Shown: piece by piece, positions 1-8,561 of the stretch
Layout of the letters: each line of letters opens with the position of its first letter
How positions within the stretch are numbered: position 1 is the stretch's first letter
Source: Burkholderia cenocepacia
GTDB lineage: Bacteria; Pseudomonadota; Gammaproteobacteria; Burkholderiales; Burkholderiaceae
DNA length: 64,000 bases
Direction: 5' to 3'
NCBI RefSeq assembly: GCF_900446215.1
Contig: NZ_UAQZ01000005.1
Coordinates: 1 to 64,000, forward strand
Translations under genes and position numbers: made by a program
The notes under the pieces: model-generated
What the model was told of the DNA's origin: nothing
What the model saw: the letters and a program-made list of their open reading frames with translations, nothing else
The model's database searches: none

Positions 1-1041
1 ATGAAGCTGCGAACAATAGCGACACTAATCACGTTACTGGGGGCCGCGCAAGCCGCACTGGGTCTCACCCAACAGCTGCCTAGTCAGGCAACTGCCAACT
101 GGACGATCGCCACGGCATATCCTGCGGACACGGTTTCCGGGCACGCAGCTGTAGACTTTGCTCGCACGCTCGAAGCCGCACTGGGTGGCACCGCGCACGT
201 TTCCGCGCGCTTCGAGTTCAAGACCCTTGGCGCCGCGCTGTCCGACGATTCCACGCGACTCCCCTTCGCTCTCCTATTCGCTGGCGACCTGGCGGCGAAA
301 GAGCCGATCCTCGCACTTTCCGTGCGGCCCTATAGCGTTACATCAGTCGATGAAGCGCGTGAGATGGCCCGACTTGCGAAGCCTGCTTACCGTACAGCGC
401 TCGCGCATCAGGGTCTCGTGCTGCTTGCCGTCGTTCCATGGCCGCCTACGGGGATCTGGTCCCGCAAGCCGATCGATTCCGCTCGCGATTTCGTTGGAAT
501 GCGTGTTCGTGCATACGACGAGTCTTCGCGGCGTGTCATGGCCTGGTTGGGCGCGCAGGTCGTGTCCCTTCCAATCCAGGAGGCGCTCGTCGAACTCAAG
601 GCAGGGGCGATCGACGCAATCATTTCGTCGGGCGATGGCGACGCGGGCCGGGCGTACGCGGACGTCCTGCCGAATTTCACCGCTCTGCGATACGCCTATC
701 CGGTCTCATTTCTCGTCGTTAGCAAGCACTTTCTCGACGGCCTTTCAGCGTCGCAACGGTTCGCCGTGTTCCAGTCCGGCGCAGAAGCTGAACGGCTCGC
801 ATGGGATAGGCTGCCGGAGCGGGTCCATCGGAACTACCGGTCAATGTCGGCCTGGGGCGTTGCCGTGCACGACCCAGCGCCGAAGCCTTTAATCGCAGCG
901 GTCGAAAGTGCAGCAAAGGCCGACACATCTATCGCGATCGAAAATGACTACGAGACCGCGCAAATGCTGTCGCAGTTTCACAGCTGTTCGGTATCCCGTA
1001 GAGCGTGCGATCGGCAAATCGACCGGGAGGCCGCACGATGA
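1..1041 (+). CDS. TRAP transporter solute-binding protein, DctP-like
   Basis: Predicted periplasmic binding protein of a tripartite (TRAP) carboxylate transporter. A signal peptide covers roughly residues 1-22. The mature start WTIATAYP resembles the usual opening of DctP proteins, and the segment GMRVRAY followed by an ALVELKAGAIDA stretch (about residues 166-205) matches the ligand-binding core, where an Arg contacts the substrate carboxylate in characterised members. The length of 346 aa is normal. No TRAP membrane subunits are visible, but the gene begins at the first base of the window, so they could lie upstream. It overlaps the next gene by 4 bp (ATGA). The PxpA-like neighbour suggests a 5-oxoproline-type or other carboxylate ligand; that is inference. 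Confidence 0.85.
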   Translation: MKLRTIATLITLLGAAQAALGLTQQLPSQATANWTIATAYPADTVSGHAAVDFARTLEAALGGTAHVSARFEFKTLGAALSDDSTRLPFALLFAGDLAAKEPILALSVRPYSVTSVDEAREMARLAKPAYRTALAHQGLVLLAVVPWPPTGIWSRKPIDSARDFVGMRVRAYDESSRRVMAWLGAQVVSLPIQEALVELKAGAIDAIISSGDGDAGRAYADVLPNFTALRYAYPVSFLVVSKHFLDGLSASQRFAVFQSGAEAERLAWDRLPERVHRNYRSMSAWGVAVHDPAPKPLIAAVESAAKADTSIAIENDYETAQMLSQFHSCSVSRRACDRQIDREAAR

Positions 1042-1274
1042 GCTCCACCAAGCGAACGCTGACGCTGGTCCTCTTGGCGCTCGGCTACCTCACCGCGCTC
1101 CTCATAGGTCAACGCCATGCCGACAGGTCGCCAAGCGAAATCGCCGTGCTGCCGATCGACGGCGTGAATGGAACCTGCCAAGTGGAGAACCACTATGTTG
1201 GCGACGGCCAGATTCGCGGCCGTCAAACTTGTTCTCCGCCCGACACGGAGGCGCCGCGCCGTGGCAGCAATTGA
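1038..1274 (+). CDS. small single-span membrane protein
   Basis: A 78-residue protein starting at the ATG that overlaps the stop of the binding-protein gene. One hydrophobic segment lies at about residues 6-22, followed by a polar tail with two cysteines. The family is not recognised. The position between a TRAP binding protein and a PxpA-like gene suggests co-transcription with both. It is too small to be the usual four-helix TRAP DctQ subunit. Its 3' end overlaps the likely GTG start of the next gene by 14 bp. Confidence 0.5.
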   Translation: MSSTKRTLTLVLLALGYLTALLIGQRHADRSPSEIAVLPIDGVNGTCQVENHYVGDGQIRGRQTCSPPDTEAPRRGSN

Positions 1275-2031
1275 CCTGAACGTCAACCTCGGGGAGGGGC
1301 GTGCACACGACGACGCCCTGATGACCTACGCGACGTCGATCAACATCGCATGTGGCTGGCATGCCGGCGACCCGACCACGATGCACAGGACCGCGTCCGC
1401 CGCGCTCGCGCGCGACATCGCGATTGGTGCGAATCCGAGCTATCCGGGTAGAGCGCATTGCGGTCGTCCCTCGTCGGAAATGGATCGCGACGACCTTTGT
1501 GCAGGCATCCAATATCAGATAGGCGCGCTGGGGGGCATCGTGAAAGCGCTGGGCGGCCGTCTCGCGCACGTCAAACCACACGGCGCGCTCTATAACGATG
1601 CCGAGCATGACGCCTCGATCGCCGACGTCGTCGTGGCCGCGGTTCGTCGCGTCGACCCGTCGCTGGCCTTGTATGGTCTGTCCGGCGGGCACCTTGTCGC
1701 CAAAGCTCGCGAGGCTGGTCTTGTTGCCATCGCTGAAACGTTTGCGGATCGTAGGTACCGTCCCGACGGCACTCTGGTGCCCTGCTCCGAGCCCGACGCG
1801 TTCATCGACGATCCTGGCCATATCGCCCGCCGCACCAAGGACATCGTTGTTGCGGGTCGTCTCCAGGCCGACGACGGCTCATGGATCTCGATAACAGCAC
1901 AGAGCCTATCTCTGCACGGACACGGGCACCACGCCGTGGCGTTCGCCCGCGAGATACATGCGGCGCTTCGATCTGCGTCATGCACGCTGAGGCCGCCGAT
2001 AAGGGTTGACACCAGATCTGCGATACCTTAG
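1261..2031 (+). CDS. pxpA: LamB/YcsF family protein, 5-oxoprolinase subunit A-like
   Basis: PxpA (YcsF) acts with PxpB and PxpC in ATP-dependent ring opening of 5-oxoproline to glutamate in the cytoplasm. The opening IDLNVNLGEG, then NIACGWHAGD and HVKPHGALYN, are the family signatures. I chose the GTG at 1261 because the signature starts three residues later and the family begins there; an upstream ATG at 1168 would add 31 unrelated residues. The predicted 256 aa is normal. The conserved GAHPSYPD-type motif reads GANPSYPG here, so a usually conserved His is Asn. No pxpB or pxpC follows, so this copy is an orphan or works with subunits encoded elsewhere. Confidence 0.85.
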   Translation: MAAIDLNVNLGEGRAHDDALMTYATSINIACGWHAGDPTTMHRTASAALARDIAIGANPSYPGRAHCGRPSSEMDRDDLCAGIQYQIGALGGIVKALGGRLAHVKPHGALYNDAEHDASIADVVVAAVRRVDPSLALYGLSGGHLVAKAREAGLVAIAETFADRRYRPDGTLVPCSEPDAFIDDPGHIARRTKDIVVAGRLQADDGSWISITAQSLSLHGHGHHAVAFAREIHAALRSASCTLRPPIRVDTRSAIP

Positions 2032-2034
2032 CCT
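2006..2034 (+). promoter_or_regulatory. sigma70-type promoter at the 3' end of pxpA
   Basis: TTGACA at 2006-2011 and TAGCCT at 2029-2034 are separated by 17 bp. The site lies over the last codons of pxpA and points at the small gene at 2153. An AT-rich leader follows. Confidence 0.45.
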
Positions 2035-2050
2035 ATAAATCAAATGTGAT

Positions 2051-2070
2051 ATCAAAACATCAATTTTGAT
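2051..2070. promoter_or_regulatory. inverted repeat, possible operator
   Basis: ATCAAAA (2051-2057) and TTTTGAT (2064-2070) form a perfect 7-bp inverted repeat just downstream of the predicted promoter. The position would suit a repressor site. No regulator can be named. Confidence 0.3.
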
Positions 2071-2152
2071 TTTTGATTATCTGAACTTGAGAAAACTGCG
2101 CAAATCGCCCAAAACGTCTGCTTCTTTGTCTTCGAGGAATGCCGACACCAAC

Positions 2153-2425
2153 ATGGGGATCACTCAGGAAGAGCTATCGCGCAGGGTAATTTTGATAGAC
2201 GAGACCTATGAGGTTGACGTCTATGTAGGACCGTCCAAAACGTGGCAGGTGGATCTGGTCTTGAAGTCCGGAAAGCGGGTCGAAGTTGAGACCCAGCGCG
2301 GTACGCCGAAGATGTGGCGAACGCTGGATAAGGCACTGGACTTTGTGATTGCCTACTGCACCCAACGGTCCAGGCTGACCGTTCGGTACCAGGACTTTGA
2401 GCTGGTGAGTTTGTCGCAGGACTGA
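2153..2425 (+). CDS. hypothetical protein
   Basis: A 90-residue soluble protein with no signal peptide or membrane segment. The central part (TWQVDLVLKSGKRVEVETQR) looks like a small beta-rich fold, followed by a helix. The ATG at 2153 is preceded by GAGGAA at a rather long distance. An upstream TTG at 2066 would give 119 aa but would place the start on the AT-rich inverted repeat, so I prefer the ATG. It has its own promoter and is followed by a strong stem-loop, so it appears monocistronic. Function is unknown; a plasmid-maintenance role is possible from context only. Confidence 0.5.
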   Translation: MGITQEELSRRVILIDETYEVDVYVGPSKTWQVDLVLKSGKRVEVETQRGTPKMWRTLDKALDFVIAYCTQRSRLTVRYQDFELVSLSQD

Positions 2426-2432
2426 AGTGAGC

Positions 2433-2466
2433 GGTTGATGCAGGTGCGGGAACACCGGCATCAACC
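2433..2466 (+). terminator. stem-loop downstream of the 2153 gene
   Basis: GGTTGATGC (2433-2441) pairs perfectly with GCATCAACC (2458-2466), and an inner GGTG/CACC pair extends the stem around a CGGGAA loop. There is no T-run, so it is either a 3'-end stabilising hairpin or a weak terminator. Confidence 0.4.
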
Positions 2467-2763
2467 TGACCAATAGTAGTGTCTTGAGAGAGAGCACCCA
2501 TGGCTTTGGCCATTGTACGCCATCCGGCGGGAGTGACTGCGCTCGCGCGTCTGCGCGCAAGCGTTAATTCGTTACGCGATGTAACGCGCCCCGCCGTTCG
2601 CCCGGCAGCTTTCGCAGCTGCGGCTGCGCTCGTCCGCCTCTCTCGCCCCCTCCGTTGCCGGCCCATTCGCGCCGGCGCGCCGCGCGAAACATCCCTCGAA
2701 CATCGCCTCGCAACCCTTTTTCCTCGTGCCAGCGGATTTTCCGGCCCTCGGATGCTGGCCTTC

Positions 2764-2799
2764 CGCTTCGTGCAGCTCCCCCCGCACGAAGCGCTTTTT
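2764..2799 (+). terminator. rho-independent terminator upstream of the tra operon
   Basis: CGCTTCGTGC (2764-2773) and GCACGAAGCG (2784-2793) form a perfect 10-bp stem with a C-rich loop, followed by CTTTTT. It would insulate the transfer operon from transcription entering from the left. Confidence 0.75.
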
Positions 2800-2859
2800 A
2801 TTCCTGTCCGGTTTTGCAGCTCACCGCTGCGTGACCGACGCTCCTAGTAGCTAGCAGAC

Positions 2860-3336
2860 ATGCGTTATCCGGCTCCTACCATAAGACAAATAGGACTACT
2901 AATCGCACTCGCAGTCCTTTCTTGTCGAGTTGCTCACGCGTCCTGCTGGGAAGACGCCGGCTCGCAATACGGCATCGATCCCGCTCTCCTCAAGGCAATC
3001 GCGTGGAAAGAATCTCGAGGGTGGACGGGAGCACGTGGCCCGATTTTGAAGGACGGGAATCAGGCCATCGGCCTGATGCAGATCAACACCGTCCATCTTC
3101 CCACGCTCGCACGTGTCGGCATTCAACGTCGCGACCTGTTCGACGCGTGCACCAGCCAGCGCGTCGGCGCCTGGGTGCTGGCCAACTGCATCTCGCAGTT
3201 CGGCACCACTTGGAAGGCTGTCGGTTGCTACAACACCGGCCCGGCCTCCACCAATACGGCGGCGCAGCTTCGGTATGTACGCGACGTCCAGCGCTACTAC
3301 GCCGCCTACAAACGCGCCCAACAGGAGGCCCAATGA
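2860..3336 (+). CDS. lytic transglycosylase, VirB1-like
   Basis: A periplasmic muramidase-like enzyme that would open the peptidoglycan for the conjugation channel. The 158 residues begin with a signal peptide ending near AHAS. The SLT fold is marked by the catalytic Glu in WKESRGW, then AIGLMQIN and the late CYNTGP segment. The length is typical of plasmid-encoded VirB1/Orf169-type transglycosylases. It is the first gene of the T4SS operon and overlaps the next gene by 4 bp. Confidence 0.9.
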   Translation: MRYPAPTIRQIGLLIALAVLSCRVAHASCWEDAGSQYGIDPALLKAIAWKESRGWTGARGPILKDGNQAIGLMQINTVHLPTLARVGIQRRDLFDACTSQRVGAWVLANCISQFGTTWKAVGCYNTGPASTNTAAQLRYVRDVQRYYAAYKRAQQEAQ

Positions 3337-3677
3337 CCCGCTCAATCTTGTCGATCGCTGTCCGAATTGCAGCAGCGGTATTCGGAACCGCACTTGCCGC
3401 ATCGGCGAGCGCCCAGACGCTCGCTTCTCCGCAACCAGTCGGCCGGATATCCGACGTCACGCAGTTCGGCATGCGTCCCGATGCCCAGTTCGTCATTTGC
3501 GAAGGCGAAGAATGCCCGCCGCGGACGGTTAAGCACATTGCGCAGGCGCCCGTCGCGCGCGCTCCCGAACCCGAGTGGACGGTTCCCGAGCCGACTACTC
3601 GGCCGGCCACGAAACGCAAGGCCGTCAAGCACAAGCGGCATGTCTCGCACAAGCCGCGCGTGCGTCTCTGCAAGTAG
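3333..3677 (+). CDS. secreted basic protein of the transfer operon
   Basis: A 114-residue protein with a signal peptide (about residues 1-26, ending ASASAQ). The mature part has a CEGEEC pair and a very basic tail rich in Lys, Arg and His. I do not recognise the family. It starts on an ATGA overlap with the transglycosylase gene and precedes the pilin gene, so a periplasmic role in pilus or channel assembly is likely from context only. Confidence 0.65.
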   Translation: MTRSILSIAVRIAAAVFGTALAASASAQTLASPQPVGRISDVTQFGMRPDAQFVICEGEECPPRTVKHIAQAPVARAPEPEWTVPEPTTRPATKRKAVKHKRHVSHKPRVRLCK

Positions 3678-3705
3678 TTTTTAACCGCCACCGCAAGGAG
3701 CCAGC

Positions 3706-4098
3706 ATGTCCGTCATTTTGAAGTCTGTCGCTAACTCGCTGATCGCGCCGGAAAACGTCGCCTATCAGCTCGATCCCGGACGTCGCGACGCGATGTTCGA
3801 CGAGCTCCGCCAATGGGCGAAAGCCCTGCTCTTCACCATCCTCATCGTCTCGATCGTGTTCACCTGCATGCACGTCGGCGCCTCCGACGGCACCGAGTTC
3901 CAGGACGCATCGCAGAAGTTCGAGAACTGGGTCAAGGGCAACGCCGGCAAGCTCGCCGCACTCGTATGCGTGATGATCGGGATGTTCATGGCAGCGGTTC
4001 GCAAGGACTGGAACTGGCTGTTCGGTGGTGTCGCGCTGGGCCTGCTCGTCGGCATCATCGTCGGCATCATCAACGCGAGCTTCACCGCGACAATCTAA
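3706..4098 (+). CDS. traA: F-type conjugative pilin precursor TraA
   Basis: Predicted propilin. A long leader with a hydrophobic segment (about residues 41-55) would be cut near VGA/SDG, leaving about 71 residues, close to the 70-residue F pilin. The mature part has two hydrophobic helices split by a short charged turn (VRKDWNW), the usual pilin layout. Its place directly before traL, traE and traK matches the F operon. Sequence identity to F pilin is low by eye, so the call rests on topology, size and position. Confidence 0.85.
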   Translation: MSVILKSVANSLIAPENVAYQLDPGRRDAMFDELRQWAKALLFTILIVSIVFTCMHVGASDGTEFQDASQKFENWVKGNAGKLAALVCVMIGMFMAAVRKDWNWLFGGVALGLLVGIIVGIINASFTATI

Positions 4099-4111
4099 AG
4101 GAGAACGAAGA

Positions 4112-4405
4112 ATGGCAGCCGAGGATCTCTCCCACGCCATCCCCGTCACGCTCGACGATGGCGCAAAGCTGTTGTTTTGGGATTGGGACGTTGCGATGGT
4201 CGTCATGACCGGCATCACTGTTGGCCTTGGCACCGGGTACCCGATCCTCGGCGTCGCATTGGGGCTCGGTCTGGCCACCATCTATTCAAAGTTCTTTAAG
4301 GCAGGCACTCACCAGGGTGCTCCCTTTCACCTGCTCGGTTGGATGACCGGGCAGCCGCCGATGTCGGACCTGCCCGACAGCTACCTGCGTGATTTCCAGG
4401 GGTAA
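4112..4405 (+). CDS. traL: pilus assembly protein TraL
   Basis: A 97-residue inner-membrane protein of the F-type T4SS, analogous to VirB3. Two hydrophobic helices lie near residues 27-60, followed by a short cytoplasmic tail. The ATG at 4112 is preceded by AAGGAG at good spacing, which decides this start over upstream codons. It sits between the pilin and traE, as in F. Confidence 0.88.
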   Translation: MAAEDLSHAIPVTLDDGAKLLFWDWDVAMVVMTGITVGLGTGYPILGVALGLGLATIYSKFFKAGTHQGAPFHLLGWMTGQPPMSDLPDSYLRDFQG

Positions 4406-4411
4406 TCGACC

Positions 4412-5002
4412 ATGACTCCCGACCGCGCCGCGAACGAGCGCGCCGACCTTCGCAGCCGCGTGAAATTCCTGAAGCTCTGCCTCGTCTTCACCCTCGGCAC
4501 GATCGTTCTCGGCCTCATCCTCGTGATGTTTCTCGTCCTTCGTGACCCTACCCGAATTGTGCCCCCAGAAATCCAGCACGCCTACGTAATTGGCTCGGGC
4601 ACCGCGAATGGCGACTACCTCAGCGACATGTCCGACTACGTGTTGAGCCTGCAGGCGACGACAACACCGGAAACGGTCGACCACAACAACGCCGTGATTC
4701 TCAAGATGACCGACCCGGCAGCGTACCCGGTCATCAAGACGATGCTCGACGCGGCCGCGATCCGGATTAAGCGCGAGCGCATTACGACGATTTTTGTGAT
4801 GCGTACCAAGAGCATTGACCGGCCCAACAACCGTGTGATTACGACCGGCACGTTCAAAACCTACATCGGCGACAAGCTCGTCGGCGAGGAAGATCGGAGC
4901 CTTCTCGTCGCCTTCAACATCACCCTGACAGGACAGACCTATGTTCAGCAACTTGCGCAAGTGGATAGCCGCGGCAACGTTGTTCCCAATAGCGGCCGCT
5001 AA
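4412..5002 (+). CDS. traE: T4SS protein TraE
   Basis: A VirB8-like bitopic inner-membrane protein that helps assemble the conjugation channel. The 196 residues have one N-terminal membrane helix (about residues 22-46) and a periplasmic domain. The length matches F TraE (about 188 aa). The 3' end overlaps traK by 62 bp, suggesting translational coupling. Confidence 0.9.
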   Translation: MTPDRAANERADLRSRVKFLKLCLVFTLGTIVLGLILVMFLVLRDPTRIVPPEIQHAYVIGSGTANGDYLSDMSDYVLSLQATTTPETVDHNNAVILKMTDPAAYPVIKTMLDAAAIRIKRERITTIFVMRTKSIDRPNNRVITTGTFKTYIGDKLVGEEDRSLLVAFNITLTGQTYVQQLAQVDSRGNVVPNSGR

Positions 5003-5687
5003 CGTTCTGCCCGCGAACGCAGCGACAGCGGGGGCGAGCGAGCCACGGGAATACACGGTTTCGGCGACCGAGCAGAACCGTCTCGAGATCGCGGGGCGAG
5101 CCATCAAGAAGGTTGTGCCCAGTCACAAAGGCGCGCTGACCTATGTGAAGGACAAGGGGAACGGGGTCTTCTATTTTGCCTTCGCAAATGGCGGGGACGG
5201 GATGGGAACCGAAACCCTGTACGTGATCGATGATCAAGGCGCTACCTACCAGTTGCTGTTGCAGCCGCGCCGAGTGCCGTCCGCGAACATCATCGTGCCG
5301 GCCGCCGGCGACGCTCCCGGTCGGAGCGCCGCAGCCCGCACGGCGGCGACTTCGTCGGCGTACCAGAGCGCGATCAAGGATCTCGTGTACGAGATGGCCG
5401 CCGCTCAGGTCGATCCCAGTGCAGATCCTGCAGCTTCAGCTGTTCCCGTGCATCAGGACGTGCCGCTGTGGAAGGAAGCACGCCTCACTTTCGATACGAA
5501 GTACGTCGACGACACGTTCGTGGGTGAGCAATACACGCTCACGAACGTGTCCAGCAGCGACATGGTGATCGCAGAACAAGAGCTGTATCGCCCAGGCGTC
5601 GTGGTCGTCGCCGTCGAGCAACAAACGCTCGCACCGGGCGACAGCACGCGCGTCTACATTGTCAGGGAGCGAGGCCGCGATGAGTGA
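4941..5687 (+). CDS. traK: T4SS secretin-like protein TraK
   Basis: The VirB9-type component of the outer-membrane core complex, working with TraB and TraV. The 248 residues begin with a signal peptide (ending near ANAA). The N-terminal beta domain includes a GNGVFYFAF stretch, and the C-terminal part (YTLTNVSSSDMVIAEQELY) is typical of the TraV-interacting domain. The start lies inside the end of traE, as often seen in compact tra operons. Confidence 0.9.
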   Translation: MFSNLRKWIAAATLFPIAAANVLPANAATAGASEPREYTVSATEQNRLEIAGRAIKKVVPSHKGALTYVKDKGNGVFYFAFANGGDGMGTETLYVIDDQGATYQLLLQPRRVPSANIIVPAAGDAPGRSAAARTAATSSAYQSAIKDLVYEMAAAQVDPSADPAASAVPVHQDVPLWKEARLTFDTKYVDDTFVGEQYTLTNVSSSDMVIAEQELYRPGVVVVAVEQQTLAPGDSTRVYIVRERGRDE

Positions 5688-7113
5688 CCGAAACGATTCT
5701 TCCGCAGGGGCGGGCACGAACGATCGCATCAAATCTCGCCAACGCGTGATCATGATTGTGGCGATGGTGTTGATTCTTGCCGCGACGGGTGTCGGCTTGT
5801 TTCTAAGCGGAGACGCTACGCCGACGGCTAAGCCGAAGCCTGTTGTTGAAACGATTCAACCGCCGGGCTCAATAAGTGATCGTGACGCGTGGCGGGGCCA
5901 ATCCGATGCAAAGCTGCTCGACCTCGAGCAGCGAGTTCAACGCGTTGCTGCCGAACAGGCAACCGCCAAGGCCGCAATCGACAAAGTTGCATCCGATGTC
6001 GCCGGCCAGAAAGCTGCCGAGGCCAGTGCCGCGGCGAGTGCCGCCGCCGCCGCGTCTGCGGCAGCCGCTGCCTCTGCACCCTCGGGAACGACTTCCGCGA
6101 CGACGGCGTCGCCGGCCACCCTCAACAAACCTCTCCCTGTTGGCACGACCGGTCGAGGTTTGGGTGGCAAGCGCGTACTGACGCCGCCGGGCGACAACAC
6201 CGCACTGAATACACCAATCGGCGAGGGCATGCCTGTGTCGAATGAACTCGAGATCATCGATTTCGACGACAGCACAGACGCCGGTGGCGTCGGTGCCGGC
6301 CCCGGCGGCACCGGGGGGAAGCTCGAAGTTCAAGGATTTCCTGTCGACGCACGAGCGCGCCGCTACAAGATGACCACCTCAACCAACGGCGGAGCCGCTG
6401 GTGGTGCCGGTGGCAAAGGCGACGTCAACTTGTTACCGGCCGGCTCCTTCATCCCGGTTGCGATGCTCAACGGCGTCGACGCCCCGACTGGCGGGCAAGC
6501 GCAGAGTGATCCGCTTTCCGTAGACCTTGAAGCGATCAAACCAGCGAATCTCCCGAACGGAAAGAGCCTCGATGTTCGGGGCTGTCGGATCGTATCAAGC
6601 GCGTGGGGTGATCTGTCTGCAGAACGCATGATGGGCCGCACACAAATCTTGTCGTGCATTATCGCCGGCCATCCGATTGAGCTCGAAATCAAGGGAAAGC
6701 TTATCGGCGAAGACGGTAAGGAAGGCGTTCGTGGGCGACTTGTCACGAAGCAGGGCCAGGTTCTCGCGAATGCGATTCTGGCCGGCTCGCTTGGTGGCAT
6801 CGGCCAGGCGTTCCAACAGTCCGCGACGGTGACGTCGTTCGGAGGCGGCGGCGTTGCGCAGACGATCGATGGCGGTCAGGTTGGCCGAGCCGCAATCGGC
6901 GGTGGTGTCGGAACTGCCGGCCAGATGCTCGCGCAGTACTACCTGAAGGCTGCTGACAAGCTCTTCCCTGTAATCGAAACGGACGCAACCCGAACGATCG
7001 AAGTCTCGATCACCAAGGGCGTGTACGTCGATGCGGCCACGGCCGCTCTCTTCGACGCGCGTTCGACGTTCGACCGTTCCCGCAATCGCAATCGGAGAAC
7101 CCGAGATGAATAA
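5680..7113 (+). CDS. traB: T4SS core protein TraB
   Basis: A VirB10-like protein that spans from the inner membrane to the outer-membrane core complex. The 477 residues show a short cytoplasmic start, one membrane helix (about residues 22-43), a coiled-coil and Ala-rich section (about 75-125), a Gly-rich linker and a C-terminal beta-barrel domain with GSFIPVAMLNGVDAPTGG. I chose the ATG at 5680, which overlaps the traK stop; an upstream TTG adds only seven residues. The length matches F TraB (475 aa). Confidence 0.93.
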   Translation: MSDRNDSSAGAGTNDRIKSRQRVIMIVAMVLILAATGVGLFLSGDATPTAKPKPVVETIQPPGSISDRDAWRGQSDAKLLDLEQRVQRVAAEQATAKAAIDKVASDVAGQKAAEASAAASAAAAASAAAAASAPSGTTSATTASPATLNKPLPVGTTGRGLGGKRVLTPPGDNTALNTPIGEGMPVSNELEIIDFDDSTDAGGVGAGPGGTGGKLEVQGFPVDARARRYKMTTSTNGGAAGGAGGKGDVNLLPAGSFIPVAMLNGVDAPTGGQAQSDPLSVDLEAIKPANLPNGKSLDVRGCRIVSSAWGDLSAERMMGRTQILSCIIAGHPIELEIKGKLIGEDGKEGVRGRLVTKQGQVLANAILAGSLGGIGQAFQQSATVTSFGGGGVAQTIDGGQVGRAAIGGGVGTAGQMLAQYYLKAADKLFPVIETDATRTIEVSITKGVYVDAATAALFDARSTFDRSRNRNRRTRDE

Positions 7114-7900
7114 CCGCCTTTCGCGCGGTCGCGTCCGGCTGCTCGTCGCCGCGCTCGCTACGACCCTTACCTATACCTCGATCGCTTACGCCGCCGACGA
7201 TACGGCAGCCGCCCAGCAGGTCTCGGACCACCTGGCGGCGACCTATCCGAAGACACCGTTTCGCGACGTCAAGCCGGCCCCACTGCCCGGCCTGTACGAG
7301 GTGTCGATGGGCGAGACGGTGGCGTACACGGACAGCACTGGCCGCTACTTCCTGTTCGGGCACCTGTACGACATGCAGGACCAGGTCGACATCACCGAAC
7401 AGCGCAAGGCTCAGGGGTACAAGACCCGCTTCCCCGCGGCGGTCCTGAACCACGCAATCAAGACCGTTCACGGTAACGGACAGCGCGTCCTCGCTGTGTT
7501 CTCCGATCCCGACTGCCCGTATTGCCACCAGCTGGAGCAGCAGCTCGCCATGGTCGACAACGTGACGATCTACACGTTCCTCTATCCGCTCGAATCGCTT
7601 CATCCGGACGCCATGACGAAGTCGATTCGCATCCAGTGCTCGGCAGATCCAGCGAAAGCGTGGCGGGAGTGGATGACGGAGAGCCGGCTTCCGCCGCTCG
7701 GCTCCTGCCACCACCCGATCAACGACAACATCGTGCTCGGCTCCCGACTCGGCGTCACCGGCACGCCAACGATCATCGCCGAAGACGGTCGGATGCTGCC
7801 CGGCGCAGTGTCGGCGGCGCAGCTCAGCGCGTGGCTCGATGCCGGCACAAGTGCCGCCTCGTCGAACGCCTCGGCTCAGCCGCAAGGAGCCTTCAAATGA
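7106..7900 (+). CDS. dsbC: DsbC-type disulfide isomerase of the tra operon
   Basis: A periplasmic thiol-disulfide isomerase that would help fold the Cys-rich Tra proteins. The 264 residues have a signal peptide, an N-terminal dimerisation region (PLPGLYEVSMGETVAYTD) and a thioredoxin fold with the active site CPYC at residues 137-140 and a GVTGTPTI cis-Pro loop. DsbC genes between traB and traV occur in many non-F members of this T4SS class (R27, SXT). It overlaps traB by 8 bp and traV by 4 bp. Confidence 0.93.
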   Translation: MNNRLSRGRVRLLVAALATTLTYTSIAYAADDTAAAQQVSDHLAATYPKTPFRDVKPAPLPGLYEVSMGETVAYTDSTGRYFLFGHLYDMQDQVDITEQRKAQGYKTRFPAAVLNHAIKTVHGNGQRVLAVFSDPDCPYCHQLEQQLAMVDNVTIYTFLYPLESLHPDAMTKSIRIQCSADPAKAWREWMTESRLPPLGSCHHPINDNIVLGSRLGVTGTPTIIAEDGRMLPGAVSAAQLSAWLDAGTSAASSNASAQPQGAFK

Positions 7901-8559
7901 ACCGGAATCCGATTCGTTGCACCGCGCTGATCACGGCGGCCGCTATCTGCCTCGCCGGCTGTTCCTTCTCTGGACTGGATGCTTCCAACAAATTCTCGTG
8001 CAAGGCGCCAGACGGTGTCGCCTGCGCGTCGATGTCCGGCGTGTACGCGAATCTCCGCGCGAACAACCTTCCTGGACAACAAATCAGCCACGGTGCATCG
8101 CTGGCGACGACTACCAAGACGCCTGCGCCGGGCAGTGCTGTGCTGTCCCGTCCGTTGTTCTCTGGATCACCGATCCGCAGCGCGCCGCGTGAGCTCCGCC
8201 TCTGGTTCGCGCCGTGGGAGGACGCCGACGGCGACCTCTACGACCAATCCTACGCGTATCTCGTGATTGATAACGGCCAGTGGTTAATCGCGCACAACCA
8301 ACGCCGGATCCGCGATCTGTATCGGCCCGCTCCCGGCATTGCCGTTCGCGACGGCGCGGGTGCGCCGGCGGCGGTGCCCCCACCCGCGGCGCCGGCGGCT
8401 GCAACTGTCCCGGCGCTCGATTCCGGCGTGCCCGCGCCAACCGGAGGCCTCTCTGGCATGGCCGACGAAGCCATGCGCCAGGCCGCAATGGCAGGCGACT
8501 CGCTCAAGCAGTTCGCGGCCGGCGTACGTATGCCGGACGCGTCGACCGTGGGGCGTTGA
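7897..8559 (+). CDS. traV: T4SS lipoprotein TraV
   Basis: The outer-membrane lipoprotein of the TraB-TraK-TraV core complex (VirB7-like role). The 220 residues start with a lipoprotein signal and lipobox LAGC (Cys22), followed by the TraV-type Cys pair in FSCKAPDGVACASM. The middle shows SRPLFSGSPIRSAPRELRLW and a WEDADGDLYDQ segment typical of the family. A Pro/Ala-rich tail follows. Confidence 0.9.
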   Translation: MNRNPIRCTALITAAAICLAGCSFSGLDASNKFSCKAPDGVACASMSGVYANLRANNLPGQQISHGASLATTTKTPAPGSAVLSRPLFSGSPIRSAPRELRLWFAPWEDADGDLYDQSYAYLVIDNGQWLIAHNQRRIRDLYRPAPGIAVRDGAGAPAAVPPPAAPAAATVPALDSGVPAPTGGLSGMADEAMRQAAMAGDSLKQFAAGVRMPDASTVGR

Positions 8560-8561
8560 CC

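Larger units (their letters stand above)
2426..2859. other. non-coding spacer before the transfer operon
   Basis: No convincing gene is seen in these 434 bases. The stretch holds a long stem-loop at 2433-2466, a small inverted repeat CGTTAC-N5-GTAACG at 2570-2586 and a terminator at 2764-2799. An open frame at 2500-2847 exists but has an Arg/Ala/Pro-rich composition typical of chance frames in GC-rich DNA and crosses the terminator. No clear sigma70 promoter for the transfer operon was recognised in the last 60 bases before 2860. Confidence 0.5.

Noticed and set aside
2500..2847. Open reading frame of 115 codons before the transfer operon
   Set aside because: Arg/Ala/Pro-rich composition typical of chance frames in GC-rich DNA, and it runs across a strong terminator at 2764-2799.
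7106..7900. Host DsbC rather than a plasmid gene
   Set aside because: It overlaps traB and traV and sits in the standard position of dsbC in this T4SS class.
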